A stretch of 64,000 bases of DNA from Spiribacter halobius (GCF_020883455.1 NZ_CP086615.1:2790001-2854000), one strand, 5' to 3'. Shown: positions 9,925-23,383, counted from the first letter of the stretch. Notes: generated by a model from the letters alone, not told the origin. Translations and numbers: made by a program.

Positions 9925-12326
9925 TCAGGCGCGCTGCAGGGTGACCTCGCCCACCAGCGGCCCGAGCCCCTCGCTGCCGGGCAGGCCGGCGGCGATCCAG
10001 CAACTGCCCGCCGGCACGGCGTCATCGATGCGCAACGGCAGGCGGCGCTCGCGCCCGGCCTGGAGCACCAGCACCGGCTCGCCGTCGCCTATGCCGAGCT
10101 CCCCGGCCACCTTGGCCGACACGTGCACCGCCGCCTCGCCGGCGTGCGCCGTGCGCTGCAGCGAGGCCGCCCGGCGCGTCAGCCCGTCGACGTTGAACAT
10201 GGCCGGCGCGCCGATGCGCAGGGGGCCCTCGAGCTTGACGGGCGTCGGCCGTGCCGCCCAGTCCGGCGCCGCAGCGACACCCGCCTCGCCGGCGACGCTG
10301 CGCACCGCGTGGTGGATCTCGTCCGGGGCCTGGTACTCGAAGCCCGCCACCTCCAGGACGTTGGCGAGCACGCGCAGCACGCGCCAGGCCGGACGCGCCT
10401 CGCCCAGGGGCCGCGCCACGCCGGCGAAAGTCTGCCAGCGGCCTTCGGCGTTGACGAAGGTGCCGGCGGTCTCGCCCAGGGTGCCGATGGGCAGCAGCAC
10501 GTCGGCATGCTCGCGCAGGCCGGGTCCGTCCCAGGCGGTGAGGGCCACCACGGTATCGGCAGCAGCCAGGGCCGCCAGCGCCGTGGCCCCGTCCCAGGTA
10601 TCGTGCTCCGGCTCGACGCTGAGCAGCAGATAGCCCCGGCGGGGCTGCTCCAGCATGGCCCGGGCATCAAGCCCCTGGCCGGCACTGCCATCGGGGCGGC
10701 GCTCCGGCAGCGCGCCGGCGAGCCAGCCGCCAGCGCTGTTGGCGCCATCGGTCAGGCGACCATAGCGGGCCCCGGCGAGCTCGGCGATGCAGCCGGCCAG
10801 GGCCCGCAGCTCCGCCCCCGCCGGATGCGCCTCGGCCAGGGCGCCGAGCAGCACGGCACCGCGCTCACCCCGGGCCAGCGCCCGGGCGATCGCCTCGTGG
10901 GCGGCCTTCGGTCTGGCACGCCCGGCCCAGGTGCCGAGCCCCTCCGGCACGGCAACGCCCTGCTCGGCGGCCAGTGCCGTTGCCACCAGGGCCAGCTCCC
11001 GCGGCAGTGTCGCGGCATCGGCCACCTGCTCAACGGCCAGATCGAAGTTCCAGTCGAAGCCCCGCGGGTTCACCGCCATCACCGCACCGCCGCGGCGGGC
11101 CGCCTTGCGCAGGCGATGGTTGAGCAGCGGCTGCTCGTGGCGCGGATAGGCACCGATCAGCAGCGCGGCGTCCAGGCGCTCGAGCTCGGCCACCGGCAGG
11201 CCGAGACCCGGGAAGCCGTCGGCGGGCGCGCCGTCGCGGAAATCCCCCTGGCGCAGGCGGTGGTCGATATGGTCGCTGCCGAGCTCGCGCACCAGGCGCG
11301 AGAGCAGATACATCTCCTCCAGGGTCGCCGAGGGCGAGATCAGGGCGCCGAGGGCGTCGCCGCCGTGATCGCGGACGACGTCGCGCAGGCCGTTGGCGGC
11401 GGCCTCCAGGGCCGTCTGCCAGTCCACGGTCTGCCACTCGCCGTTGCGCCGGATCTGGGGCTCCGTGAGGCGCTCCTCGCTGTAGATGCCCTCGTAGGAG
11501 AAGCGGTCCCGGTCGCTGATCCAGCACTCGTTCACCGCCTCGTTGTCCCGCGGCACCACGCGCTTGACGGTACCCCGCACCTGATGCAGGTGGATGTTCG
11601 AGCCGAGGCAGTCGTGGGGCGCGACGCTGGGATGGCTCAGCATCTCCCAGGCGCGGGCCCGGTAGCGGTAGGGCCGCGAGGTCAGCGCCCCCACCGGGCA
11701 GAGGTCGATGATGTTGCCGGAGAGCTCGGAGTGCACGCCGTGGCCCACCAGGGTGCTGATCTCGGTGTGCTCGCCACGGTGCATGGCGCCGAGCTCCGAG
11801 GTGCCGGCGATCTCGTCGAGGAAGCGCACACAGCGGGTGCAGTGGATGCAACGGGTCATCTCGGTGGCGATGAGCGGGCCGAGATTCTCGTCCTTGACCA
11901 CGCGCTTGCCCTCGACGAAGCGCGAGACACTGCGCCCGTACCCGAGGGCCAGGTCCTGCAGCTCGCACTCGCCGCCCTGATCGCAGATCGGGCAGTCCAG
12001 GGGGTGGTTGATGAGCAGGAACTCCATCACCCCCTTCTGCGCCTTCAGCGCCCGCTCGGAGGCGGTACGCACCACCATGCCGTCGGCCACCGCGGTGATG
12101 CAGGCAGGCAGCGGCTTCGGCGCCGGACGCCCGCCCATCTCCACGTCCACCAGGCACATGCGGCAGTTCGCGGGGGCCGAGAGCTTGCTGTGGTAGCAGA
12201 AGCGGGGGATGTCGATGCCGTGCTCGTCGGCCACGGCAATGATCGTGGCCCCCTTCGGCGCCTGGAAGGTCTCGCCGTCGATCTCGACGCTCACGGTCTC
12301 GGGATGCTGGGTCTCGACCTTCGCGC

Positions 12327-12330
<4 letters not shown>
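9925..12330 (-). CDS. nuoG: NADH-quinone oxidoreductase subunit G
   Basis: Large iron-sulfur subunit of complex I, 801 residues. The N-terminal ferredoxin domain carries the [2Fe-2S] motif [15 protein letters not shown]. Next come the His/Cys [4Fe-4S] region ([18 protein letters not shown]) and the CIHCTRC motif near residues 145-155. The C-terminal part is a molybdopterin-oxidoreductase-like fold that in complex I binds no molybdenum. The ATG at 12330 overlaps the nuoF stop by 4 nt. The C-terminal half (after about residue 300) is rich in alanine and more variable, as usual. Confidence 0.97.
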
Positions 12331-13604
<1,274 letters not shown>

Positions 13605-13606
13605 GG

Positions 13607-14119
13607 TCACTCCAGCCGGTCGAGGATTTCGTCGATCTTCTCGGGGGTGAGGTCGGTGTAGTAGACCTCGTCCACGAGCATCATCGGCGCGCCCGTGCAG
13701 GCGGCGAGACACTCCTCCTCGCGCTTCAGGGTGATGCGCCCGTCCGGCGTGGTCTCGCCGAGACGGATGCCGAGCTTCTTCTCTGCATGGGCCACGATCT
13801 CCTCCGCGCCGCAGAGCATGCAGGAGATGTTGGTGCAGATGTTGACCTTGTGCCGGCCCACGGGCTCGGTGTCGAACATGGAGTAGAAGGTCGCCACCTC
13901 GTAGACCTTCACCGGCGGCAGGCCGATGTACTCGGCCACGGCGTCCATGCGCGCCCGCGGCAGCCAGCCGCCGCTGCCGTGCTGGGCGACGTGCAGCGCC
14001 GGGATCACCGCCGAGCGGCGCCCCTCGGGCGTATCGGGGAAACGGGCGAGCCAGCCGTCGATCTCGCGGCGCTCCTCGGCGGTGAGCCCGGATTCCTGGA
14101 TCTGCTCGGCGCTGCTCAC
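13607..14119 (-). CDS. nuoE: NADH-quinone oxidoreductase subunit E
   Basis: Thioredoxin-fold subunit with the [2Fe-2S] cluster N1a. Its four ligands are visible as CTNISC (a Cys pair five residues apart) and CLAAC (a pair four apart). From the GTG start at 14119 (MSSAEQIQ) the protein has 170 residues; this GTG overlaps the nuoD stop by 4 nt (GTGA), supporting the start. It works with NuoF and NuoG as the NADH-dehydrogenase module. Confidence 0.97.
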   Translation of the reverse strand: MSSAEQIQESGLTAEERREIDGWLARFPDTPEGRRSAVIPALHVAQHGSGGWLPRARMDAVAEYIGLPPVKVYEVATFYSMFDTEPVGRHKVNICTNISCMLCGAEEIVAHAEKKLGIRLGETTPDGRITLKREEECLAACTGAPMMLVDEVYYTDLTPEKIDEILDRLE

Positions 14120-15369
14120 CGGTCCACCTCCCCGAAGACGATATCCATGGTGCCCATGATCGTGACCACATCCGCCAGCATGTGCCCGCTCGCCATCTCG
14201 TCCATGGCCGCCATGTGGGCGAAGCCGGGGGCGCGCAGCTTCAGCCGGTAGGGCTTGTTGGCGCCGTCGGAGACGATGTAGGCGCCGAACTCTCCCTTGG
14301 GCGCCTCGACGCAGGCGTAGACCTCCCCCGGTGGCGTGCAGTAGCCCTCGGTGAAGAGCTTGAAGTGGTGGATGAGGGATTCCATGTCGTCCTTCATCTC
14401 TTCCCGGCTCGGCGGCACCACCTTGTGGTCGTCGAGGATCACCGGGCCGCCGTTGCGGCGCAGCCAGTCGATGCACTGGCGGATGATGCGCACGGACTGG
14501 CGCAGCTCCTCCATGCGCACCAGGTAGCGGTCGTAGCAGTCGCCGTTGGTGCCCACCGGGATGTCGAAGTCCATGCGGTCATAGACCTCGTACGGCTGCT
14601 TCTTGCGCAGATCCCACTCCACCCCGGAGCCGCGCAGCATGGGGCCGGTAAAGCCGAGCTGCAGCGCCCGCTCCGGCGAGACCACGGCGACGTCCACCAG
14701 CCGCTGCTTCCAGATGCGGTTGTCGGTGAGCAGGGTCTCGATCTCGTCGATGGTGCCCACGAAGCGGTCGCAGAACGCCTCGATGAAGTCGAGCATCGTG
14801 CCCTGCCGGTCCTTGTTCATCCGCTCGAGGTCCTTCTCGCTGCGGAAGTCCGAGGGCTGGTACTGCGGCATGCGCGCCGGCAGGTCGCGATAGACGCCGC
14901 CGGGGCGGTAGTAGGTGGCGTGCATGCGCGTGCCGCTCACCGCCTCGTAGCAGTCCATCAGCTCCTCGCGCTCCTTGAACGCGTAGAGGAAGACCGTCAT
15001 GGCGCCCACGTCGAGACCATGGGCGCCGATCCAGAGCAGGTGATTCAGGATGCGGGTGATCTCGTCGAACATCACCCGGATGTACTGGGCGCGCTCCGGG
15101 GGCGTGATGCCGAGCAGCTTCTCGATGGCGAGCACGTAGGCATGCTCGTTGCACATCATGGACACGTAGTCGAGCCGGTCCATGTAGCCGATGCTCTGGT
15201 TGTACGGCTTGGTCTCGGCAAGCTTCTCGGTGGCCCGGTGCAGCAGGCCGATATGCGGGTCCGCCCGGCGCACCGTCTCGCCTTCCATCTCCAGCACCAG
15301 GCGCAGCACGCCGTGGGCGGCAGGATGCTGGGGGCCGAAGTTGACCGTGTAGCTGCTGATCTCAGGCAT
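14116..15369 (-). CDS. nuoD: NADH-quinone oxidoreductase subunit D
   Basis: 49-kDa-type subunit (417 residues), related to the large subunit of [NiFe] hydrogenases; with NuoB it forms the quinone-reaction site. Conserved blocks seen are [14 protein letters not shown] (residues 11-24), [26 protein letters not shown] and a C-terminal DIVFGEVDR. NuoC and NuoD are separate genes here, not fused. The first 8 nt overlap the end of nuoC. Confidence 0.98.
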   Translation of the reverse strand: MPEISSYTVNFGPQHPAAHGVLRLVLEMEGETVRRADPHIGLLHRATEKLAETKPYNQSIGYMDRLDYVSMMCNEHAYVLAIEKLLGITPPERAQYIRVMFDEITRILNHLLWIGAHGLDVGAMTVFLYAFKEREELMDCYEAVSGTRMHATYYRPGGVYRDLPARMPQYQPSDFRSEKDLERMNKDRQGTMLDFIEAFCDRFVGTIDEIETLLTDNRIWKQRLVDVAVVSPERALQLGFTGPMLRGSGVEWDLRKKQPYEVYDRMDFDIPVGTNGDCYDRYLVRMEELRQSVRIIRQCIDWLRRNGGPVILDDHKVVPPSREEMKDDMESLIHHFKLFTEGYCTPPGEVYACVEAPKGEFGAYIVSDGANKPYRLKLRAPGFAHMAAMDEMASGHMLADVVTIMGTMDIVFGEVDR

Positions 15370-16102
15370 CCCGCGCGTCCTCCTTCGGCTCGCTGCGGCG
15401 GTCGGCGTAGCGGTTGTCGTCGCGGATCACGCGCGGCACGAGCACCCGCGGCTCGATGGAGACGGGCTCGTAGACCACCCGCCGGCGGCTCTCGTCGTAG
15501 CGCACCTCGACATTGCCGATGAGCGGGAAGTCCTTGCGGAAGGGATGGCCGACAAAGCCATAGTCGGTGAGGATGCGGCGCAGGTCCGGATGGCCGTTGA
15601 AGAGGATGCCGAACAGGTCGAAGGCCTCGCGCTCGAACCAGTTGGCGCACGCCCAGAGCGGCACCACCGAGTCGAGCATCGGCAGGTTGTCGTCCTCGGC
15701 ATAGCAGCGCACCCGCAGCCGGTGATTGCGGGTCAGCGAGAGCAGGTGGTAGACCGCGGCAAAGCGCCGGCCGGTGCTGGACTGGATCTCCTGCACGCCG
15801 TAGATCCCGGTCAGGCCCAGGCGCCCGGTGCTGAAGCCGTCCACGCCGCGGCTGAAGCCGGTGTTGGAGGCCTCCTCGGTGATCCACTCGTCCTGGCCGT
15901 AGGCGGCGTAGTCGACGCCGGCGATGTCCATGAGCTCCTCGAAGCGAAGGACGTCGTGGTCACGCAGCGTCTGCATCACGCCGTAGAGCTCCGCCGGCGC
16001 CACCTCGATCTCGGCCTCGCCGTAGGCCACACGCGTCGCCACGAGGCGCTCGCCGAGGATCGACTCCAGACTGCCGACGAGCTGTTCCGGTGTCTTGGCC
16101 AT
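15362..16102 (-). CDS. nuoC: NADH-quinone oxidoreductase subunit C
   Basis: 30-kDa-type connecting subunit of the peripheral arm, 246 residues. The conserved block [20 protein letters not shown] and the following [21 protein letters not shown] mark the family. The C-terminal extension after about residue 210 is charged and probably disordered. It overlaps nuoD by 8 nt and lies 9 nt after nuoB. Confidence 0.97.
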   Translation of the reverse strand: MAKTPEQLVGSLESILGERLVATRVAYGEAEIEVAPAELYGVMQTLRDHDVLRFEELMDIAGVDYAAYGQDEWITEEASNTGFSRGVDGFSTGRLGLTGIYGVQEIQSSTGRRFAAVYHLLSLTRNHRLRVRCYAEDDNLPMLDSVVPLWACANWFEREAFDLFGILFNGHPDLRRILTDYGFVGHPFRKDFPLIGNVEVRYDESRRRVVYEPVSIEPRVLVPRVIRDDNRYADRRSEPKEDARDA

Positions 16103-16111
16103 GGGCGCTCC

Positions 16112-16588
16112 TCAGCGGGCGATGGTGTTGGTGCGGCGGATCTTGTTCTGGAGCTGGACCACGCCGTAGAGCAGGGCCTCCGCCGTCGGCGGACAGCCCG
16201 GGACGTAGATGTCCACCGGCACGATGCGGTCACAGCCGCGGGTCACCGAATAGGAGTAATGGTAGTAGCCGCCGCCGTTGGCACAGGACCCCATCGAGAT
16301 CACCCACTTGGGCTCGGGCATCTGGTCGTAGACGCGGCGCAGCGCCGGCGCCATCTTGTTGACCAGGGTCCCGGCGACGATCATTACGTCCGACTGCCGC
16401 GGGGAGGGCCGGAAGATCAGTCCGAGCCGGTCCATGTCATAACGGGCCGCGCCGGCGTGCATCATCTCCACGGCGCAGCAGGCCAGGCCGAACGTCATCG
16501 GCCAGAGCGAGCCGGTGCGCGCCCAGTTGATGAGCTTGTCCGCCGAAGTGGTGACGAAGCCCTTCTCGAGAACGCCCTCTATTCCCAT
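16112..16588 (-). CDS. nuoB: NADH-quinone oxidoreductase subunit B
   Basis: Subunit carrying cluster N2, the last iron-sulfur centre before quinone. The 158-residue form starting [10 protein letters not shown] is chosen because it matches the family start; its ATG overlaps the end of nuoA by 10 nt. Ligands are Cys37-Cys38 (LACCAVEMM), Cys102 (GSCANGG) and Cys132 (VPGCPP). A longer start seven codons upstream inside nuoA is possible but less likely. Confidence 0.97.
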   Translation of the reverse strand: MGIEGVLEKGFVTTSADKLINWARTGSLWPMTFGLACCAVEMMHAGAARYDMDRLGLIFRPSPRQSDVMIVAGTLVNKMAPALRRVYDQMPEPKWVISMGSCANGGGYYHYSYSVTRGCDRIVPVDIYVPGCPPTAEALLYGVVQLQNKIRRTNTIAR

Positions 16589-16938
16589 TCCAGCGCCCCC
16601 TTCTTCCACTCGTACAGAAATCCGACCAGCAGCACCCCGACGAATATCCCCATGGCGGCAAAACCGAACAGGCCGACCTGGTCCAGCACGATCGCCCAGG
16701 GGAAGAGAAAGGCGATCTCCAGGTCAAAGATGATGAACAGAATGGCAACGAGGTAGTAGCGCACGTCGAACTTCATGCGCGAGTCCTCGAATGCCTCGAA
16801 GCCGCACTCGTACGGGGAGAGCTTGTCCTGGTCCGGGCGCCGGGGCGCCAGCACGAAACCCGCCACCAGCGGGGCGATGCCGATGCCGATGGCAATGACG
16901 ATGAACACCAGGATCGGAAGGTAGCTCTCGATGTCCAT
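16579..16938 (-). CDS. nuoA: NADH-quinone oxidoreductase subunit A
   Basis: First gene of the nuo operon. The 119-residue, three-helix membrane subunit has the family blocks [20 protein letters not shown] and a following [16 protein letters not shown], whose acidic residues belong to the conserved loop near the quinone cavity. A strong promoter lies about 70-95 nt upstream of the ATG. The stop codon is TAG, inside the nuoB start region. Confidence 0.98.
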   Translation of the reverse strand: MDIESYLPILVFIVIAIGIGIAPLVAGFVLAPRRPDQDKLSPYECGFEAFEDSRMKFDVRYYLVAILFIIFDLEIAFLFPWAIVLDQVGLFGFAAMGIFVGVLLVGFLYEWKKGALEWE

Positions 16939-17004
16939 GACGGGCTGCCCCTGCTGCGGAAGGCGGTTCGGCGCGGGCGTTGGGAGCCCGCCGGACCGTC
17001 AGCC

Positions 17005-17033
17005 AGTCTATGGCTGGAACGGTTCCAAGTCAA
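17005..17033 (-). promoter_or_regulatory. nuo operon promoter with palindromic spacer
   Basis: On the minus strand TTGACT (17028-17033) and TAGACT (17005-17010) are 17 nt apart, 67 nt upstream of nuoA. The spacer contains the interrupted palindrome TGGAAC-N-GTTCCA (17015-17027), centred where a bound repressor would block RNA polymerase. The promoter elements are seen directly; operator function is inference, and I do not recognise the regulator. Confidence 0.75.
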
Positions 17034-17063
17034 CTCGAGGGCACCGGAAAAATTGCGCTAAAT

Positions 17064-17102
17064 CAAAAAGTTGGGCCCCGCCGGCAAGTACCGGCGGGGC
17101 CC
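17064..17102 (-). terminator. Intrinsic terminator after tRNA-Leu(GAG)
   Basis: A perfect 12-bp GC stem (17073-17084 with 17091-17102), 6-nt loop, is followed on the minus strand by AACTTTTTG. It separates the tRNA-Leu transcript from the nuo promoter. Confidence 0.88.
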
Positions 17103-17111
17103 TCCTCGATG

Positions 17112-17196
17112 TGGTGCGGATGGCCGGACTCGAACCGGCACGGCTTGCGCCACTGCCCCCTCAAGACAGCGTGTCTACCAGTTCCACCACATCCGC
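17112..17196 (-). tRNA. tRNA-Leu (GAG)
   Basis: 85-nt class II tRNA with encoded CCA and a long variable arm. The anticodon stem CTGTC/GGCAG closes a loop with anticodon GAG. The acceptor stem GCGGATG/CATCCGC pairs fully. It lies between secG and nuoA, a common gammaproteobacterial arrangement, with its own promoter and terminator. Confidence 0.95.
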
Positions 17197-17221
17197 TTCG
17201 GCTGGCTGGCAGCCGGGGGCA

Positions 17222-17250
17222 AGAATACCAGCGCCCGGCCCCTGGAACAA
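17222..17250 (-). promoter_or_regulatory. Promoter of tRNA-Leu(GAG)
   Basis: On the minus strand TTGTTC (17245-17250) and TATTCT (17222-17227) are 17 nt apart, with the -10 element 25 nt before the tRNA 5' end. The spacing and position are good; the -35 is moderate. Confidence 0.6.
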
Positions 17251-17279
17251 CGCCGCCCCCGCGGCCCGGGCACCAGCGG

Positions 17280-17678
17280 TTACTCGTCGCCCGGCGGCGG
17301 CGCGGGCGCCTCCGCATCGGACTCGCGGCCGCCCGCGGTCGCGCCCTCCGGCGCCGGCGCCGGACCGTCGCCCTCGCTCTCCGAGGCGGGCGCGCTGCTG
17401 CTTGCCGGCTCCTCGGCGAAGCGCTCCATCACGCTGCCGCCGCCACCGAAGGTGCCGGCCATGATGGCCAGAGTCAGACTGGTGACGAAGAAACCGGCCC
17501 CGAGCACGCCCGTGAGCTTGCCGAGGAAAGAGGCCGAGCCACGCGCCCCGAAGACGGTGCTCGAGGCGCCGCTGCCAAAGGCGGCACCGGCATCGGCGCC
17601 CTTGCCGTGCTGAAGCAGCACGATGCCGATGAGCACGAGGGAAATGGCCAGATGGATGACCAGCAGAACCGTATACAT
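17280..17678 (-). CDS. secG: Protein translocase subunit SecG
   Basis: Accessory membrane subunit of the SecYEG translocon, 132 residues. Two membrane helices (about residues 3-22 and 53-75) flank the conserved loop LLQHGKGADAGAAFG and the GASSTVFGARGS segment. The C-terminal 50 residues are a Pro/Ala/Glu-rich tail, likely disordered, making the protein longer than the E. coli form. The ATG at 17678 fits the family start MYTVLL. It lies 34 nt after tpiA and is probably co-transcribed with it. Confidence 0.95.
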   Translation of the reverse strand: MYTVLLVIHLAISLVLIGIVLLQHGKGADAGAAFGSGASSTVFGARGSASFLGKLTGVLGAGFFVTSLTLAIMAGTFGGGGSVMERFAEEPASSSAPASESEGDGPAPAPEGATAGGRESDAEAPAPPPGDE

Positions 17679-17712
17679 GGGTCTCCCGTTACAGCGTCGA
17701 GCCGCGGCTGGC

Positions 17713-18471
17713 CTAGCGCTCGGCCGCCGCTCTGCAGATGGCGAGAAAGTCTTCCGCCTTGAGGGACGCGCCGCCGATGAGGCCGCCGTCCACGTCGGGC
17801 ATGGAGAGCAGCGCCGCGGCATTGTCCGGCTTCATGCTGCCGCCGTAGAGCAGCCTCACCCCCGCGGCGGCCTCGCCGAGATGTCCGGCCAGGCGGTCGC
17901 GCAGCGCCGCGTGCACCGTCTGGGCCTGCTCCGGTGTGGCCGTGCGCCCGGTGCCGATGGCCCAGACCGGCTCGTAGGCGATCACCGCGTCACCGAACCC
18001 GTTCGCCCCCACCGCCGCGAACACCGCATCCACCTGACGTGCTACCACGGTCGCGGTGGCGTCCGCCTCGCGCTCGGCGAGGGTCTCGCCCACGCAGAGG
18101 ATCGGCACCAGCCCCGCCTCGCGGGCCTGACGGAAACGCCGGGCGACCAGGGCGTCGTCGTCCCCATAGTGCTGCCGGCGCTCAGAATGGCCGACGATGA
18201 CGAAGCGGCAGCCGACGTCCGCCAGCATGGCCGCGGACACCTCGCCGGTATGTGCGCCCTCCGCCTCCGGTGCGACGTTCTGCGCCCCGAGGGCCACCGC
18301 ACTCCCCGCGAGGCTCGCCGCGGCATCGGCCAGGTGCACGAAGGGCGGACAGATCGCGACCTCCACCGCCTGCGGCGCCGGGACGCCGCTCGCCACCTCG
18401 GCGGCGAGGCGCTGGGCATGCGCGCGCAGGCCATGCATCTTCCAGTTGCCGGCAATCAGCGGATGCCGCAT
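17713..18471 (-). CDS. tpiA: Triosephosphate isomerase
   Basis: Interconverts dihydroxyacetone phosphate and glyceraldehyde 3-phosphate in glycolysis. The 252-residue protein has Lys11 in AGNWKMHG, the catalytic His in VGHSERR and the catalytic Glu in AYEPVWAIGTG, with the phosphate loop LYGGSMKP near the C-terminus. The ATG at 18471 gives the normal family start MRHPLIAGNWKM. It is separated from glmM by repeat copy B and has its own promoter upstream. Confidence 0.98.
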   Translation of the reverse strand: MRHPLIAGNWKMHGLRAHAQRLAAEVASGVPAPQAVEVAICPPFVHLADAAASLAGSAVALGAQNVAPEAEGAHTGEVSAAMLADVGCRFVIVGHSERRQHYGDDDALVARRFRQAREAGLVPILCVGETLAEREADATATVVARQVDAVFAAVGANGFGDAVIAYEPVWAIGTGRTATPEQAQTVHAALRDRLAGHLGEAAAGVRLLYGGSMKPDNAAALLSMPDVDGGLIGGASLKAEDFLAICRAAAER

Positions 18472-18502
18472 CGCGTTGCGTCCCGTGGGGAAAATCGCGG
18501 CA

Positions 18503-18531
18503 AGGTTACGCGGCGCCCGGCATGAAATCAA
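18503..18531 (-). promoter_or_regulatory. Putative tpiA-secG promoter
   Basis: On the minus strand TTGATT (18526-18531) and TAACCT (18503-18508) are 17 nt apart, 32 nt upstream of the tpiA ATG. A separate 8-bp hairpin (18550-18569, CCCTCGGC/GCCGAGGG) lies just upstream, between the promoter and repeat copy B. Moderate match. Confidence 0.5.
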
Positions 18532-18620
18532 CGCGCCGCCCTACCGACGCCCTCGGCGCCTGCCGAGGGCGGGGGCAACAGTGGCTGAGGCAGGTACGCA
18601 ATCCGGGGGCGCCGGACGCC

Positions 18621-19071
18621 TAGCCCGCGTATCTCACCGATTCGCGAAGCGAGGGCGTGGAGATGGCGGGCAGGAGATGGGCAGCGCGGAACCCTTCCCG
18701 CGGGCCTCTGCGCTTCAGAGCGGCGGCCTGGCAAGGCGGCGTTCGCAGCGAATGGCCGTAGCCCTTTGCAAGAACGCCAACGCAGTCCAGGGCGCCGCTC
18801 TGAAGCGCCCTACGGGGCCGCACAGCGCACGCGCAGCCGGCGTTGCGCTGCTTGACTGTACTCGCTGGTACAGCGCTGCTCAGCGCGCCTTGTCTGCACG
18901 CGCGCTGTGCGGCCAGAGGCCCGCGGGAAGGGTTCCGCGCTGCCCAACGCGCGGGAGAGTCCGGGCGCGCAGGCGTACTCGACAGTACGTCGAGCACCCG
19001 GGCCGAGCGCAACGCCGGCCTGCCCGCCAGATCCGCGCCCGCAGCCGCGGATCGGTGAGATACGCGGGCTA
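18621..19071. repeat. Nested palindromic element, full copy B (451 bp), core inverted relative to copy A
   Basis: Lies between glmM and tpiA. The short arm is on the left (18621-18677) and the long arm on the right (18947-19071), the mirror of copy A. The 33-bp inner inverted repeats (18678-18710 and 18914-18946) match perfectly. The 203-bp core between them runs in the same chromosomal direction as in copy A, so relative to the arms it is inverted. The right-end TAG is the glmM stop codon. By eye the long arm differs from copy A at about 8 of 126 positions. Confidence 0.93.
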
Positions 19072-20421
19072 AGCCGGCGAGGCGGAAAGGGCCTCCCGCA
19101 CCACTTCCGCCAGGGCCGCGGCATGCCGGCGTACCGCCGCCTCGTCGCGCCCCTCCACCATGACCCGAACCACGGGCTCGGTACCGGAAGGCCGCAGCAG
19201 CACCCGACCGGCCTCGCCAAGGGCGTGCTCCACGTCGTTCACCGCCTCGACTACCGCCGCCGTCTCCAGCGGATCGCGGCGCTGGGCCACGGGCACGTTC
19301 ACCATGTGCTGGGGCAGCTTCTCCATGCCGTCCACCAGCTCGCTCAGCGGGCGTCCCACGGCGACCGCACGGCCGAGGACCTGCAGCGCCGAGACCACGC
19401 CGTCCCCAGTGGTGGTGCGATCGAGACAGACGATGTGCCCGGAGGACTCGCCCCCCAGGGTGCCGCCATTGGCGAGCAGCATCTCCAGCACGTAGCGGTC
19501 GCCCACGCGAGCGCGCAGGAAAGGCACCTTGAGGCGCTGCAGCGCAAGCTCGAGGCCGAGGTTGGTCATCTGCGTGCCCACCACCGGGCCGGCAAGGCCA
19601 TCGCCGTCATGGCGATCCCGGGCGATCACCCAGAGCAGCTCGTCACCGTCCAGCAGGCGGCCCTTTTCGTCCACCATCAGCACCCGGTCACCGTCGCCAT
19701 CCAGGGCAATGCCCGCATCGGCGCGATGTTCGAGAACCGCCTGGCGCATGGCCTCCGGATGCATGGAGCCGCAGTCGACGTTGATATTGAGCCCATCGGG
19801 CTGGACGCCAAGGCGGATCACCTCCGCGCCGAGCTCGTGGAACACCGCCGGCGCCACCTGGTAGCCGGCGCCGTTGGCGCAGTCCACCACCAGGCGCAGG
19901 CCCTCGAGGCTGCGCCCCGGGCGAAGGGAGTGCTTGCAGAACTCGATGTAGCGGCCGGGCGCGTCCACCAAGCGGAAGGCCTTGCCCAGGCGCTCCGAGG
20001 CGACGGTGGTCAGCGGCTCGTCCAGCAGCGCCTCGATGGCGAGCTCGGTGTCGTCGTCGAGCTTGCGGCCCTCGGCGGAGAAGAACTTGATGCCATTGTC
20101 CTGGTGCGGGTTGTGCGAGGCGCTGATGACGATGCCCGCATTGGCCTGGAGCGTCCGGGTGAGATAGGCGGTCGCCGGCGTCGGCATCGGCCCGAGCAGC
20201 TGGATGTTGACCCCGGCGGCCGACAGCCCCGCCTCCAGCGCCGACTCGAACATGTAGTTGGACAGCCGCGTGTCCTTGCCGATGAGCACCTGATTATTGG
20301 TGCCTCGACCCGAGAGCACACGCCCCGCGGCCCAGCCCAGCTTGAGCACGAAATCCGCGGTAATGGGGCTCTCGCCGACCCGGCCGCGGATGCCGTCGGT
20401 GCCGAAATAGCGCTTCTGCAT
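19069..20421 (-). CDS. glmM: Phosphoglucosamine mutase
   Basis: Converts glucosamine 6-phosphate to glucosamine 1-phosphate for UDP-GlcNAc, peptidoglycan and LPS synthesis. 450 residues. The catalytic phosphoserine loop is [12 protein letters not shown] with Ser102; the Mg2+ loop is LDGDGDRVL near residue 240; the sugar loop GGESSGH and the C-terminal phosphate loop [12 protein letters not shown] are present. GAGGG lies 8 nt before the ATG at 20421. Its TAG stop is the terminal TAG of repeat copy B. ftsH-folP-glmM is a conserved order. Confidence 0.97.
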   Translation of the reverse strand: MQKRYFGTDGIRGRVGESPITADFVLKLGWAAGRVLSGRGTNNQVLIGKDTRLSNYMFESALEAGLSAAGVNIQLLGPMPTPATAYLTRTLQANAGIVISASHNPHQDNGIKFFSAEGRKLDDDTELAIEALLDEPLTTVASERLGKAFRLVDAPGRYIEFCKHSLRPGRSLEGLRLVVDCANGAGYQVAPAVFHELGAEVIRLGVQPDGLNINVDCGSMHPEAMRQAVLEHRADAGIALDGDGDRVLMVDEKGRLLDGDELLWVIARDRHDGDGLAGPVVGTQMTNLGLELALQRLKVPFLRARVGDRYVLEMLLANGGTLGGESSGHIVCLDRTTTGDGVVSALQVLGRAVAVGRPLSELVDGMEKLPQHMVNVPVAQRRDPLETAAVVEAVNDVEHALGEAGRVLLRPSGTEPVVRVMVEGRDEAAVRRHAAALAEVVREALSASPA

Positions 20422-20473
20422 GCCAGTGCCCTCCACACTTTGGCGCGCCCGCCCCGGGGCGCATCGGCGCCGG

Positions 20474-20533
20474 TAGCCCGCCTACCTTACCGAGTCGCGG
20501 CTGCGGCCGCGGATCGGTGAGACAGGCGGGCTA
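20474..20533. repeat. Short palindromic element, copy D (60 bp)
   Basis: Ends TAGCCCGC and GCGGGCTA with inner TTACCGAGTCGCGG / CCGCGGATCGGTGAG. It corresponds to the two outer ends of the long element joined directly, without arms or core, and can fold into one long hairpin. It lies between folP and glmM; its right-end TAG is the folP stop codon. Confidence 0.88.
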
Positions 20534-21367
20534 GGCGTAGGCGGCGACGTAGCTCGCGAGCCGCACGGCGTCCACGGTCTCACGCACGTCATGGGCGCGA
20601 ATGATACGCGCCCCCTGCCAGACCGCCAGCGTCGCCGCCGCCACACTCCCGGCCAGGCGCTCGCCCAGCGGGCGCCCGAGCACCCGGCCTACCAGCGATT
20701 TGCGCGACAGCCCCACCAGCAGCGGCGCCCCAAGCCCGGCGAGGCGCGGCAGCCCGGCGAGCAGCATCGCGTTGTGGGGGTCGGTCTTGCCGAAGCCGAA
20801 ACCGGGATCGAGCAGGATGCGCTCCGCCGGGATGCCGGCGGCCAGGGCGGCGTCCCGGCGCTCCGCCAGGAACGCCGCCACCTCGGCGAGCACATCGTCG
20901 TACTGCGGCGCCTGCTGCATGGTCTTCGGCGTGCCCTGCATGTGCATCAGGCACACGGGCAGGCCACTCGCCGCCGCTGCCTCCATCGCCCCCGGCTCGC
21001 GCAGCGCGCGGACGTCGTTGATGAGCCCGGCCCCGGCGCGGGTGACCGCTGCGATCACCTCCGGCTTGCTGGTATCCACGGAGACGGGCACGGACAGCTC
21101 GGCGGCGAGGGCCTCCACCACCGGCAGCACCCGTCGCAGCTCCTCCTCCACCGGCACCGGATCGGCACCCGGACGCGTGGACTCGCCGCCGACGTCGATG
21201 ATGGCCGCGCCATCCTCGACCATCGCCCGGGCCCGGGCGATGGCGGCCTCGGCCGCAATGAAGTCACCCCCGTCGGAGAAGGAGTCGGGGGTGACGTTGA
21301 GTACGCCCATGACGCAGGGCTGCGTCAGGTCGACGGCGAATCGGCCGCACTGGAGCCGGGACAGCAC
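20531..21367 (-). CDS. folP: Dihydropteroate synthase
   Basis: Condenses p-aminobenzoate with hydroxymethyl-dihydropterin pyrophosphate in folate synthesis; target of sulfonamides. The GTG start at 21367 gives 278 residues and lies 13 nt after the ftsH stop; longer frames would run into ftsH. Motifs: MGVLNVTPDSFSDGG, GGESTRPGA, DPGFGFGKT and GLSRKSLVGR. The stop TAG is the end of repeat copy D. Co-transcribed with ftsH and probably glmM. Confidence 0.95.
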   Translation of the reverse strand: MLSRLQCGRFAVDLTQPCVMGVLNVTPDSFSDGGDFIAAEAAIARARAMVEDGAAIIDVGGESTRPGADPVPVEEELRRVLPVVEALAAELSVPVSVDTSKPEVIAAVTRAGAGLINDVRALREPGAMEAAAASGLPVCLMHMQGTPKTMQQAPQYDDVLAEVAAFLAERRDAALAAGIPAERILLDPGFGFGKTDPHNAMLLAGLPRLAGLGAPLLVGLSRKSLVGRVLGRPLGERLAGSVAAATLAVWQGARIIRAHDVRETVDAVRLASYVAAYA

Positions 21368-21380
21368 GCGCTGCCCCGCG

Positions 21381-23312
<1,932 letters not shown>

Positions 23313-23383
23313 GGCGAACTACCTTTGTCGCTGCGCCGGCACTGCCGCCGGCAGATGCCTCGGGCTATCGTAGCCCGACCCTA

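Noticed and set aside
23361-23377. CGGGCTA-TCG-TAGCCCG hairpin between rlmE and ftsH
   Set aside because: It carries the terminal heptamers of the repeat family but nothing else; a 7-bp match can be chance or a simple hairpin.
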